In this document: in pieces, positions 9,584 through 18,393 of the stretch
Numbering within the stretch: position 1 is the first letter of the stretch
Layout of the letters: each line of letters opens with the position of its first letter
Source of the DNA: Xanthomarina sp. F2636L
Lineage (GTDB): Bacteria; Bacteroidota; Bacteroidia; Flavobacteriales; Flavobacteriaceae
Direction: 5' to 3'
NCBI RefSeq assembly: GCF_026410195.1
Contig: NZ_JAPMLM010000058.1
Location: forward strand, 1 to 64,000
DNA length: 64,000 bases
Notes under the pieces: generated by a model
Databases searched by the model: none
Seen by the model: the letters and a program-made list of their open reading frames with translations, nothing else
Told to the model about the DNA's origin: nothing
Made by a program: the position numbers and the translations under genes

Positions 9584-11422
9584 TTATTTATTTAAATAGA
9601 CCCATCCCGTTAGAACTTTGTAGTTGTGTTCATTGAGATTTAAAACATAAAAATAGGTTCCTGTCGGTACTATTTTATTTGTATTATTAAAGCCTCTGTT
9701 TGCTTTTCCCGTCCAAGGATTATTATTATCTCCCTCAAAAATAAGAGTTCCATATCTGTTATAAATAAGGAGTTTATGCTCTTCGAAAATATTGTAAAGC
9801 CCTTGAATATTAAACCAATCGTTATAACCATCGTTGTTTGGTGTAAATACTTGTGGTACATGTGGTGGACAGTTTTCTACAACTAAATTGAAATAATATA
9901 TGTCGTAACAAGGCTCATTTTCAACTTTTAAATAAACAGTTTGTGGAACACTTGTATTTTGGTAATGGCTTGGGTTGATTATTTCGTTGAAATCTGAATC
10001 TAAATCGTCTAAAGTTTCAAAAAATGAGAAAGGTTGACCGTTTGAGTCAATTTGATCTAATGATTTAATTAAATCGAAAAAGGCAGTATTATACCCTTCA
10101 TCACAACTTTTTATAGATTCTAGAGGAAGCGTAGGAATTGTAAGCAGTTGAATGTCTTGCGAAGCGTCATTATTTAATTCATTGAGTTCGGTGACAACAC
10201 CAAAACCATTACCGGTGTCATCCACAGCAATTGATATGCTTACATAATCTGGTAAGCTTTCAGGAATACTTACGGTTATTTGTCCATTTTCTGATGCTCC
10301 AATAGCAAGTTCTGTAAGCGTTAATGTGTTTCCAATAAGTTCGTTATCTGCGTAGATTGCAATTGGGACGTTTGCAGGAAGTACATCTGTACTATTTATG
10401 TTAAAGATGGTATAGTCGATAGTAATTTGTCTGTTAGCACATTCGAGATAGATGTTATTAATCTCAGCTGTGGCATCAGGAAGCTGACTATTTAAAACGG
10501 TAATTATATTATTAATAATGATTAAATCAGCTTGAAAATTACCATTCGCATCATAGTCGCCTGTTGTTAGTTTTATTTCTACTGAAGTATCGCCAATATC
10601 AATATTATCTTGAATGTTGTACACATCTACATCTCCATTATAAAACATGTTGCTGTTTGTAAAGGTGTTTGTTCCATTAAAAGCATTGTTTGCAGGATTT
10701 AATGGCGGACTTGAAATAATATTGTTGTTGATTAATAAAGATTCGCCATAATTTAAATTAGCATCCCCTTCCCACGCAAGAAACCCTATTTTAGCACCTT
10801 CATTATCTAACACATTGACATTATCTAATAGAATAATTTTTTCAGTTACATTTCTATTGATGATTTCCAAACCTTGAAATAAATTTACTTGATTTAAAGG
10901 GAGTAAATCGTCCTCATATATAACGTAGACGCACCACCCTGCAAAATTGGTTCTATTGGCACAATAACCAGGGTTATCTATAAGAGTTTCAGAAATATCT
11001 AAATTAGATAAGTTATAAGTGCCATCTCCTGTCGAAGTAATTAAATCTGTAATATTTGCATAGCATGAAAAATAGGAGAGTGTTCCAAAACCAGAATCAT
11101 TAAAATCTACTGTATAGGTGTTGTCCGCAAGAATAGATGTGTCGTTTAAACTTACCTCTAAGTCGCCTTCCCCTGAGCCAGCCCAAAATAAATAAGCAGC
11201 GACAATATTGGTGTTACTTGGCATAAGCAAATCTGCTTGAGACTCAGGTAAAACATCGCAAAAATCACGTACTATATTGTTTTCTGAAGGATTTAAAGTG
11301 TTCCCGAAAGCCAAATAATCATAGTGCCCATTAAATTGTTCAAATAATGTGATTTCTTGACTAAAAATTAGATTACTAGTCAAAAGAAGTATTAATAAAG
11401 CGTATTTAAAAATTTGATACAT
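9584..11422 (-). CDS. T9SS type B sorted secreted protein with CARDB-like domain
   Basis: 612 residues, ATG at 11422. Signal peptide MYQIFKYALLILLLTSNLIFSQ. The N-terminal 300 residues hold a beta-rich domain typical of Bacteroidetes T9SS cargo (FEQFNGHYDYLAFGNTLNP, AAYLFWAGSGEGDLEVSLN). Residues about 325-430 look like a CARDB-type adhesion fold (ECANRQITIDYTIFNINST). One copy of the acidic Cys repeat follows (about 435-530), then the type B C-terminus (VFTPNNDGYNDWFNIQGL, IYNRYGTLIFEG, PTGTYFYVLNL). It differs from its neighbours in lacking choice-of-anchor L and in ending VYLNK, a more divergent sorting domain. A 39-base gap separates it from the gene upstream, so the two may be cotranscribed. 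Confidence 0.88.
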   Translation of the reverse strand: MYQIFKYALLILLLTSNLIFSQEITLFEQFNGHYDYLAFGNTLNPSENNIVRDFCDVLPESQADLLMPSNTNIVAAYLFWAGSGEGDLEVSLNDTSILADNTYTVDFNDSGFGTLSYFSCYANITDLITSTGDGTYNLSNLDISETLIDNPGYCANRTNFAGWCVYVIYEDDLLPLNQVNLFQGLEIINRNVTEKIILLDNVNVLDNEGAKIGFLAWEGDANLNYGESLLINNNIISSPPLNPANNAFNGTNTFTNSNMFYNGDVDVYNIQDNIDIGDTSVEIKLTTGDYDANGNFQADLIIINNIITVLNSQLPDATAEINNIYLECANRQITIDYTIFNINSTDVLPANVPIAIYADNELIGNTLTLTELAIGASENGQITVSIPESLPDYVSISIAVDDTGNGFGVVTELNELNNDASQDIQLLTIPTLPLESIKSCDEGYNTAFFDLIKSLDQIDSNGQPFSFFETLDDLDSDFNEIINPSHYQNTSVPQTVYLKVENEPCYDIYYFNLVVENCPPHVPQVFTPNNDGYNDWFNIQGLYNIFEEHKLLIYNRYGTLIFEGDNNNPWTGKANRGFNNTNKIVPTGTYFYVLNLNEHNYKVLTGWVYLNK

Positions 11423-11461
11423 TTATTGGTAATTATTGAAATAAATGTACAACTTTTATGT

Positions 11462-14400
11462 TTATCGTTTTAGAGTGAAGTGACTTTTAAACTCTCTTCC
11501 GTCTTGAAGTATTGCAGAAAACCAGTAATCACTAGTAGGTAGTGGTTCTCCATTAAAAGTCCCATCCCAACCAGTTCCAAGAGGATTTATTTGTTTTATC
11601 AATTTTCCATATCTATCGTAAATATAAATCATGGTATTTGGTTGAAACACATTGGAAACACCTTTAACGTTCCAAGTGTCGTTATAACCATCTCCATTGG
11701 GCGTAAAGAATTTTGGAAAACCAATAATAGAAACATCCTGAGTTACAATCCCGCAATTGTTTTTAATATCTCTTACCGCCACACTATAAATACCTCCATA
11801 CACATTGTAAAACGAGTTGTCTGTTTGATATGTATAATATAAACCATCTTGATTGTAAAGCGCATATTCATATTCGCCTTCTCCAGAAACAAGAACGGTT
11901 ATGGTATTGTTTTCTGTAGCATCAACTACAATAATATCGTTAAAAGTAGCAGTATTTGAAGGTTCTACTGTAATAGTTCTGGATTTAGAACACCCAAAAA
12001 TATTAGTAGCTGTAACAGAATATGTACCGATTTCGTTAATTTGAATGGTTCCAGAGGTTTCCCCGGTAGACCATAAATAGCTGTAATTACTAGTAGAGTC
12101 GTTTAGAATTCCTGCATCTAAAGTAATGCTTTGTGGAAAGGTGTTTAAACAATATAAAAGGGTTTCATCCTCTTCAAGTTCTGGTAATTTGTTTATGGTA
12201 ATATAAACCTCACTAATCCCATAACAGGCATTATTATTTTCTGCCCTAGCGTAAAGCGTTTGATTGTAAGGAATTGTGTTGTTATAAGGAGATGTCAGTT
12301 CGTTTTGTTCTAAAAGAGCATCTTCATAGGTTTCGAAAAAAGTAATGGGAAAAGTAATTCCATTTAGAGCCTGCATCTCAGCTTCAAAATCGTTTAAATT
12401 AAAGGTGTTAAAACCATCTTCAGAATCTAACTCATCACAAACAGGAGGAGCTTGGTAATCTAGAAGTTGTGTGATGCTTACTTCTAGAGACAGTTCGGCA
12501 ATATTAAAGCATCCTGTAGTATCGTCAATAACTTGGGCATAAATAATTTGAGGGTTAACTATGTTATTATAATTTGCTGCGTTTAACGGGTTGTTACTGT
12601 TTTCAGCATCTGAAAGACTAAAATAAAAAGCAGTCGATAAATTGTCTACACCACCAGTTAGGGTAGAGTTGGCTTCGTTTAAATTAAAAAAGGTTCTCCC
12701 ATCGTTAACACCATCTTCATCACATTGTAGTAAAGATGTGTTAAAAGGAGTTGGAGCAGGATTTATAATAATATCGAAAGTAGTGGTATCAAAACAATCC
12801 ATTTTTAAATTATTTTCAATTCTAACAGAAATGGTTTCTGTAAATGGTGTTAGATTGTAATATGGTTCAGAAAGTTCAGCTGTATTATTTTCAGCATCTA
12901 ATAAGGTTGGATGATAGGTTATGGTGTAAGCAGTTGCATCTTGTTCTCCCAATACTATGGAATCAAAATCATGTAATGAAATTTCTACTTGTCCGTTTGT
13001 AAAGTCGCCATCAGAGTCATTATCACAAATTTGTTGAGTGTTAACATTATTAGCAGTTGGAGTATTAAAGATTTCAACAAAAAAGGATGTGGTATCATAA
13101 CAACTGGGACTACCTGTTAAATCAACTCTAGCAAAGATTTCCTGTGGATTGGATAGATTAGAGTATAACCCAATAATTTCATTCTGATTAGCTTCTGCAT
13201 CTGCTTGAGAATCAAAGTAATGAATACTATAATGATCAGGGTCTTGGGAACCTAAAATGACTGCATCTTGTGTGGTAAAATCAATTTCCCAAAGTGCGTC
13301 ATTATTATCGTCACAAATATCCATTTTTGGAGCAGCGTTAGCAACTGGAATAGCGAAATACTCAATGATGGCTTCTCCTTCTAAAAAGTCGCAACCACCA
13401 TTATTTAGATCTATTAAAACTTCATAAATACCATCTTGATTAATATTTAAAAAATAATCTGTATTTGGTAATGGATTGCCATTAAAAGTCCAGTAATAAC
13501 TAGCGCCAGGAATATCTTCTGCCGTTAGAGTATAGTTCTCACCTAGACATAAAGGCAAATAGTTTGTTGACAATGGAGTTGCTGTGTTATTAATAATGTC
13601 TATTTTTTCTATAAAAAAGGATGAAATAAAAGGAGGTAGCCCTTGAGTGGAATTATTTGTTCCTAGATCTATAGCATTGTTTTGATAGTTGCATGCTGGG
13701 CCAATTTCATTTGGATTGTTTATTACGCTTAAATAAGGAAGTCCTCTGTCGTAAGTAGCAGACATAGACCGATAAATTTTTCCATTTGGTCCTAGCTGTA
13801 AGGCGCTTCTATAAGAATTTTGTTGGTCTATAACTTGTTGTGACCCTACAATATCTGGATTGGTTAAATCGAATTGCGTTATAACAGAAAAATGATTTGC
13901 AGGATTATTATCTCCAGGTCCAAATAAATCGTTGGAAGATGATACATATAACAATTCACTATTTGGAGAGAACTCAATTCCATAAGGTTTGTTATATGGG
14001 CTGTTTATATTTAATCTTAGATTGTTGCTAAGAACTCCAGTATCGGTATCAAAATCAAATAAATATAGTTCGTTTGGTCTTACATTAGCACAGGCTAGTT
14101 TTTCGCCACTTGGAGATAATTTTAAATACCCTCTTAAGTCTGTCATGGACACATCTGTAAAGGTTGAAGTTACAGCAGTAGTGTTTACTCCAGCAGTTGT
14201 GACTTCAAAAGCATGAAATGTATTTAAGGGAGATGTTGAAGATCCGGTTGGGTTGGATAAACTAATAACCCAAATAGCTTGAGATTGGCAATCTTTTAAA
14301 ACAGCAGTTACTTTTTCTGAACTCTGATTTAATAAATTAATATTCTTTTGGACAATTTGGCCGAAACCTCCATCTCGAGTCATATCTACAACAGAATATT

Positions 14401-14773
14401 TTAATCCAGTTAGAGTTTGGTTGGAGCCTACTGTAAAAATATAATAAATGTCTGGGTCGTTTGGTTTTGGAACTACAATGGCAGATTGCGAGCTGGATGA
14501 ATCCCCTAACAGCCCATATCCGTTACTCATAACATTATGTAAACTATTATATACTGTGGTTCCATCTGTGTAAAAAAGAAGGTTGCCATTTTCATCAGAG
14601 ATAGAAGAACAACCTTCCACTGTATCTAATTGCCCATCGTTTAAAACGGTTACAGAGCCATCGAGAGCAAATTGGATTCCAGCATTTTCACCAAAGTACC
14701 AATTGGAAGCCTCCTCTTGTGAAAACACAACAAAACTGCTTAACAAAAAAATATAAAAAAGTAGTTTATTCAT
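11462..14773 (-). CDS. T9SS type B surface protein with N-terminal beta-propeller-like domain
   Basis: 1103 residues, ATG at 14773, signal peptide MNKLLFYIFLLSSFVVFSQ. Residues about 20-390 look like a WD40/YVTN-type propeller as seen in Flavobacteria T9SS cargo (NWYFGENAGIQF, GNLLFYTDGTTVYN, LSPSGEKLACANV, IEFSPNSELLYVSSS). An Ig-like domain follows, then four copies of the ~94-residue acidic Cys repeat (CDDNNDALWEIDF, CDNDSDGDFTNG, CDEDGVNDGRTFFNL, CDELDSEDGFNTFNL), another Ig-like domain and the type B sorting domain (FFTPNGDGYNDTWNVKGV, IYDRYGKLIKQI, HFTLKR). A promoter element lies 18 bases upstream, at the end of the permease gene, so it starts its own transcription unit. Confidence 0.92.
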   Translation of the reverse strand: MNKLLFYIFLLSSFVVFSQEEASNWYFGENAGIQFALDGSVTVLNDGQLDTVEGCSSISDENGNLLFYTDGTTVYNSLHNVMSNGYGLLGDSSSSQSAIVVPKPNDPDIYYIFTVGSNQTLTGLKYSVVDMTRDGGFGQIVQKNINLLNQSSEKVTAVLKDCQSQAIWVISLSNPTGSSTSPLNTFHAFEVTTAGVNTTAVTSTFTDVSMTDLRGYLKLSPSGEKLACANVRPNELYLFDFDTDTGVLSNNLRLNINSPYNKPYGIEFSPNSELLYVSSSNDLFGPGDNNPANHFSVITQFDLTNPDIVGSQQVIDQQNSYRSALQLGPNGKIYRSMSATYDRGLPYLSVINNPNEIGPACNYQNNAIDLGTNNSTQGLPPFISSFFIEKIDIINNTATPLSTNYLPLCLGENYTLTAEDIPGASYYWTFNGNPLPNTDYFLNINQDGIYEVLIDLNNGGCDFLEGEAIIEYFAIPVANAAPKMDICDDNNDALWEIDFTTQDAVILGSQDPDHYSIHYFDSQADAEANQNEIIGLYSNLSNPQEIFARVDLTGSPSCYDTTSFFVEIFNTPTANNVNTQQICDNDSDGDFTNGQVEISLHDFDSIVLGEQDATAYTITYHPTLLDAENNTAELSEPYYNLTPFTETISVRIENNLKMDCFDTTTFDIIINPAPTPFNTSLLQCDEDGVNDGRTFFNLNEANSTLTGGVDNLSTAFYFSLSDAENSNNPLNAANYNNIVNPQIIYAQVIDDTTGCFNIAELSLEVSITQLLDYQAPPVCDELDSEDGFNTFNLNDFEAEMQALNGITFPITFFETYEDALLEQNELTSPYNNTIPYNQTLYARAENNNACYGISEVYITINKLPELEEDETLLYCLNTFPQSITLDAGILNDSTSNYSYLWSTGETSGTIQINEIGTYSVTATNIFGCSKSRTITVEPSNTATFNDIIVVDATENNTITVLVSGEGEYEYALYNQDGLYYTYQTDNSFYNVYGGIYSVAVRDIKNNCGIVTQDVSIIGFPKFFTPNGDGYNDTWNVKGVSNVFQPNTMIYIYDRYGKLIKQINPLGTGWDGTFNGEPLPTSDYWFSAILQDGREFKSHFTLKR

Positions 14774-14791
14774 TTAACGAGCAATAGCTAC

Positions 14792-14799
14792 CAAAGATA
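14792..14799 (-). promoter_or_regulatory. -7 promoter element
   Basis: TATCTTTG on the minus strand, exact TAnnTTTG, 18 bases before the 1103-residue protein start and directly after the permease stop codon. Confidence 0.7.
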
Positions 14800-15624
14800 T
14801 TATAAATCTCGCTTTTTTAATAATCTATAGGATAAAAAGACAAATAAAGCAGTCCAACCTAAAACAATAATAATTTCATACCAATGTACAGCATAATCGT
14901 ACATTAAATCTCCTTTTTCTGGAAATTTAGTCATCATAACTCTTTGAAAAGGTTGGTCTATAAGGTTATACATAGATTTTAGAGGAAAAAAGTTCTGAAT
15001 TTTACCTGCAAGATCCATGTTTGCCTGCCAAGAAATAATTCCGAAAATAATCCATTCTAAAATATATAATATAAACAAAAAGGCTAATGCAAATGCCGAG
15101 CGTTTTACTAACATTCCAAAGAATAAACATAGACTAAAGAAGCCTAATAGTTTTACAAAATATGCTAGTAAAAAATTGGTTTCTCTTATAATAATAGCTG
15201 CTTCAGTATAGCTTGAGTAATAAAGTCCAATAAAAAATGAAGCAATAGCAATTAATACGGTAGCAAGTATAGAAAAGAAAACAATAGTATAAAATTTAGA
15301 AAGAATAAACTCCTTCTTACTTAAACCATCAATTAAATTTTGTTTTAGAGTTTTATTGCTGTATTCATTTCCAATCATGCTTACTACTACTATAGCGAAG
15401 AAAAATTTAAATTGTGAGGCAAAAAAGGTGGTAATATGCCATATTATAGGGAAATTAAAAATTCCTAATTCGCCTAATTCTAAAGTGAAAAAGCCAAAGA
15501 AATTTATTTTAATAGACGAGAGTATTAATACTGTAAATGGCAGTACAAAGGATACAAAGATTAGCACTTTGCTGGTTCTATTTAAAAGCAGCTTTTGCAA
15601 TTCTAAATTTAAAAGTCTTAGCAT
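14800..15624 (-). CDS. ABC-2 type transporter permease
   Basis: 274 residues with six hydrophobic segments (for example VLIFVSFVLPFTVLILSS near the N-terminus and IIIVLGWTALFVFLSYRL near the C-terminus) and the large cytoplasmic loop expected for ABC-2 permeases (GNEYSNKTLKQNLIDGLSKK, the EYxxxTxxxxLxxGxxR-like coupling motif). Its start lies 23 bases after the stop of the ATPase gene, giving an ATPase-permease operon. The substrate cannot be told from sequence; small two-gene ABC-2 systems of this kind export peptides, lipids or antibiotics. It is not GldF by context, because no gldG neighbour is present. Confidence 0.85.
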   Translation of the reverse strand: MLRLLNLELQKLLLNRTSKVLIFVSFVLPFTVLILSSIKINFFGFFTLELGELGIFNFPIIWHITTFFASQFKFFFAIVVVSMIGNEYSNKTLKQNLIDGLSKKEFILSKFYTIVFFSILATVLIAIASFFIGLYYSSYTEAAIIIRETNFLLAYFVKLLGFFSLCLFFGMLVKRSAFALAFLFILYILEWIIFGIISWQANMDLAGKIQNFFPLKSMYNLIDQPFQRVMMTKFPEKGDLMYDYAVHWYEIIIVLGWTALFVFLSYRLLKKRDL

Positions 15625-15647
15625 GGAATTTGTTTTGATTGATTGAT

Positions 15648-16544
15648 TTAAAGCTTGTCCGTTAATTGTAAAAATTGCTCTTCTAAACTTTCCTTACGTT
15701 TTACTAAATGAGATAGTACAATGCCTTTTTCAAACATGAGTTTATTAAAAGTTACAGCATCCATGGGTTCATTTAAAAAAGCAGTAATTAGTTGATTTTC
15801 TACCTTCACAGTACCAAAATCTGGGTTTGTTTCTAGATATGTTAAAAGTTCATTTTCATTTTCACATTTTAATTCGAAAAAACCATGACTTGATATCATT
15901 TCGTCTACACGTCCAGAATAGAGTTTGACACCTTTGTTTAAAACAACCACATGCGAACAAACTTTTTCAACTTCGTCTAATAAATGCGAAGCTAAAAGTA
16001 TGGTTGTACCTTGATTGGCAATATCTTTAATTATTTGTCTAATTTGATGAATTCCCTGAGGGTCTAGACCATTTGTCGGTTCGTCTAAAATTAAAATTTC
16101 AGGATCGTTCAATAATGCCGAAGCAATGGCCAAGCGCTGTTTCATACCTAAAGAATAGGTGCTAAACTTGTGTTCTTTTCTGTCTAATAAATTAACTATT
16201 TCTAGTTTCTCGTCTATTTTGGAGTAGTTTACACCTTTTATTTTGCACACCAATTTCAGGTTTTGGGCAGCTGACATGTATGGATAAAAGTTTGGACGTT
16301 CTATAATAGCTCCAACTTTTTTCAAGGCATTATGTGTGGAAACGGTTCCATTAAACCATTTAAAGCTTCCAGAGGTTTTATTTACCACGTTTAAAACAAT
16401 GCCTAAAGTAGTCGATTTTCCACTTCCGTTTGGACCTAGAATACCATAGACATTTCCTTTGTTAATGGTAAAAGATAAATCGTTAACAGCTGTAAGAAAA
16501 CCAAACTTTTTGGTGAGATTATTAATTGTAAGAATTGGTTCCAA
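15648..16544 (-). CDS. ABC transporter ATP-binding protein
   Basis: 298 residues. The start appears to be TTG at 16544 (MEPILTINNLTKKFG); no in-frame ATG lies just upstream. Walker A is GPNGSGKSTT (about residues 37-46), the ABC signature is YSLGMKQRLAIA rather than LSGGQ, Walker B is EILILDEPTNGLDP, and the H-loop is LLASHLLDEV. The C-terminal ~75 residues are the extra domain typical of drug/peptide ABC-2 exporters (DrrA/CcmA-like). It energises the adjacent permease at the inner membrane. No canonical -7 element was seen upstream. Confidence 0.93.
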   Translation of the reverse strand: MEPILTINNLTKKFGFLTAVNDLSFTINKGNVYGILGPNGSGKSTTLGIVLNVVNKTSGSFKWFNGTVSTHNALKKVGAIIERPNFYPYMSAAQNLKLVCKIKGVNYSKIDEKLEIVNLLDRKEHKFSTYSLGMKQRLAIASALLNDPEILILDEPTNGLDPQGIHQIRQIIKDIANQGTTILLASHLLDEVEKVCSHVVVLNKGVKLYSGRVDEMISSHGFFELKCENENELLTYLETNPDFGTVKVENQLITAFLNEPMDAVTFNKLMFEKGIVLSHLVKRKESLEEQFLQLTDKL

Positions 16545-16566
16545 ATTGATAGTTTTTTGATTGCTT

Positions 16567-16582
16567 CCGAATTCAGATTCGG
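16567..16582. repeat. Small inverted repeat in divergent promoter region
   Basis: CCGAAT-TCAG-ATTCGG, a 6-bp perfect stem between the divergently transcribed ATPase gene and the hypothetical gene at 16670. It could be an operator; it has no T-run, so it is not a terminator. Confidence 0.35.
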
Positions 16583-16646
16583 TTGTAGTTAGTTATTTAT
16601 ATGACGAGCGACTTTTAAAAATGTTACATCCATTAAAATAAAAGCT

Positions 16647-16654
16647 TAAATTTG
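16647..16654 (+). promoter_or_regulatory. -7 promoter element
   Basis: TAAATTTG, exact TAnnTTTG, 15 bases before ATG 16670. It overlaps the alternative TTG start at 16652, which rules that start out. Confidence 0.7.
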
Positions 16655-16669
16655 AAGAATTCGTTTTTT

Positions 16670-17731
16670 ATGGAAGATTTAAAGATATCAAAAAAAAAGC
16701 CATCATATCCCGTTAGTGATAAATTACACCATTATCTCTCTGAGTATAACAGAAATATTAGGTTGCCTATTTTTTACGACGATTTATTGCGCTTTCAGGG
16801 GTCTGTTGTAGTTTATGATAAAAATGATGTGGATACCCTTTGGATTCGTGTATACTATAATGAATTTGAACGGCAGGAAATTGATTTAAGTCTTAAAAGA
16901 GTGTATACTATTTTACATTCTGATGGAAATGAAAAAACCATTCCTTTTTTAACCGTTGACGCAGTGGATTACTGCACTTTTGGAAATTCGAAGCCTTTTC
17001 GAGTAAAAGTTAGAAATATTTTAAACGATAATTACACCTACTTTTATGTAAAAAAAGCAGATGCTTCTAGAGTTTATGGTTTAGAATTAGAACACATGTT
17101 ATCTCCTTATAACTTAAATTTTTTAGTGCATAAGGACACCTTAATAGAGGAACATATTGCAGGAATTCCAGGAGATGAGTTTATAAAAAACATGTTACCA
17201 GATTGTAATCCACTAGAGAAATCTCAAATAGCTAAAGAGTTTGTAAAGTTTAACGAACGTTGTACTATTAGGTTGCTTGGAGATATGAGATCTTATAATT
17301 ATGTTATTGTACCAACTCACGATTTTGATCATGTGGTTTATAGAATTCGTGCCATAGATTTTGATCAACAATGTTATGAAGGTAAATTTAACATCTATAA
17401 ACCTCAGTTTTATAAAGAAAACTTTAAAATGGTTGAACTGGTTTCTGAAAAGTTTCAACCAGAATCCATAGATCAATATAAGTTGGAAGAACGTTCTATT
17501 ATGGCCAAACGTTTAATTAGTTATCATGATAGAATAGATCATTTAATAACCTGTATGATTGATGATACTATTTCTAAACCTGAAAATGTTAAGCAGTTAA
17601 GAGAGGAGATTTTTGAATTTGCATCCGATATCAATTTTAAAAAATGCAACACTATGGGAGATATATTAAAATATGCCCTAGATTTTGTAAAACGAAATTA
17701 TGAGGACGTTAATATGAAAAACTTTTATTGA
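16670..17731 (+). CDS. Conserved hypothetical protein
   Basis: 353 residues from ATG 16670. A frame opening at TTG 16652 is unlikely because it lies inside the promoter element. Soluble, mixed alpha/beta, with no signal peptide or membrane segment. It starts EDLKISKKKPSYPVSDKLHH. A central beta-rich part (TLWIRVYYNEFERQEIDLSL, FRVKVRNILNDNYTYFYVKK) is followed by a helical C-terminus. I do not recognise a named domain; it has the look of a cytoplasmic protein conserved within Flavobacteriaceae. It is divergent from the ABC exporter and has no evident partner. Confidence 0.8.
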   Translation: MEDLKISKKKPSYPVSDKLHHYLSEYNRNIRLPIFYDDLLRFQGSVVVYDKNDVDTLWIRVYYNEFERQEIDLSLKRVYTILHSDGNEKTIPFLTVDAVDYCTFGNSKPFRVKVRNILNDNYTYFYVKKADASRVYGLELEHMLSPYNLNFLVHKDTLIEEHIAGIPGDEFIKNMLPDCNPLEKSQIAKEFVKFNERCTIRLLGDMRSYNYVIVPTHDFDHVVYRIRAIDFDQQCYEGKFNIYKPQFYKENFKMVELVSEKFQPESIDQYKLEERSIMAKRLISYHDRIDHLITCMIDDTISKPENVKQLREEIFEFASDINFKKCNTMGDILKYALDFVKRNYEDVNMKNFY

Positions 17732-17854
17732 ACCTGAACATAACTTGAATTTGAAAGCGAAGTTAAAAATGCTTGTTAAGCTGAAAATTAAATTAAAATA
17801 GAAATCCAATAACACAATTTACTTTTCTCTAAATTCTATTTTCTTAATTAGAAA

Positions 17855-18370
17855 TTAATTCCAGTTTTCGTCAAAATTTAGGTTGTCGTAATCGTCTAGG
17901 TCTAAATCGTCTTCAAACTCATTATAATCGTCAAAACTTTCAGCTTCAAAAGATTTTTCTGGAGCTTCATCAGGAATTTGTCCATGAACAAACATCAGGT
18001 TTGGATAATCTGTACCTTCAGCTTCTTCAACAATTTCGGCTAATTCCACTAAAAAAGTCCACATACTTAAAAAGTCGTAAATATAAATAAGTCTTGTGCT
18101 TTTTTCATGAGTGACATCGTTAAGAGGCGTGTCTATCATTAAACGAACTTGATTAGCAACTTCGCTCATATCAAATAAAGAAATTTCTTCTCCTTGATTC
18201 CATTCTTCATCACTTAAATAAAACGAAGCCATTTCGCTACCTTCAAAACCAAAGGCTTGCGTTATGCTATTGTGGAAATCTTCTAAAGAGTCTGTTTCAC
18301 GAATTTCAATGTCTCTAAAGATATCACCTTCAGAGTCGTGGTCTAGTATAATTCTAAATCTGTAAATCAT
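17855..18370 (-). CDS. pRiA4b ORF-3-like (TnpR passenger-type) protein
   Basis: 171 residues. The N-terminal ~110 residues match the plasmid pRiA4b ORF-3-like fold (MIYRFRIILDHDSEGDIFRD, FHNSITQAFGFEGSEMASFY, THEKSTRLIYIYDFLSMWTF). The last ~50 residues are strongly acidic (DDYNEFEDDLDLDDYDNL). The family is often labelled IS1096 passenger TnpR, but there is no transposase, inverted repeat or other mobile DNA here. In Flavobacteriaceae it looks like a chromosomal housekeeping gene of unknown function. Its -7 element ends four bases before the ATG, so the mRNA may be leaderless. Confidence 0.85.
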   Translation of the reverse strand: MIYRFRIILDHDSEGDIFRDIEIRETDSLEDFHNSITQAFGFEGSEMASFYLSDEEWNQGEEISLFDMSEVANQVRLMIDTPLNDVTHEKSTRLIYIYDFLSMWTFLVELAEIVEEAEGTDYPNLMFVHGQIPDEAPEKSFEAESFDDYNEFEDDLDLDDYDNLNFDENWN

Positions 18371-18374
18371 TTTG

Positions 18375-18382
18375 CAAAGATA
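18375..18382 (-). promoter_or_regulatory. -7 promoter element (leaderless candidate)
   Basis: TATCTTTG on the minus strand, exact TAnnTTTG, only four bases before ATG 18370. Transcription would start at or next to the start codon. Confidence 0.7.
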
Positions 18383-18393
18383 GTTTATTTCGG

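Noticed and set aside
17855-18370. Sign of a transposon, because the family is often labelled IS1096 TnpR passenger
   Set aside because: No transposase, inverted terminal repeats or target duplications nearby; the label is historical.
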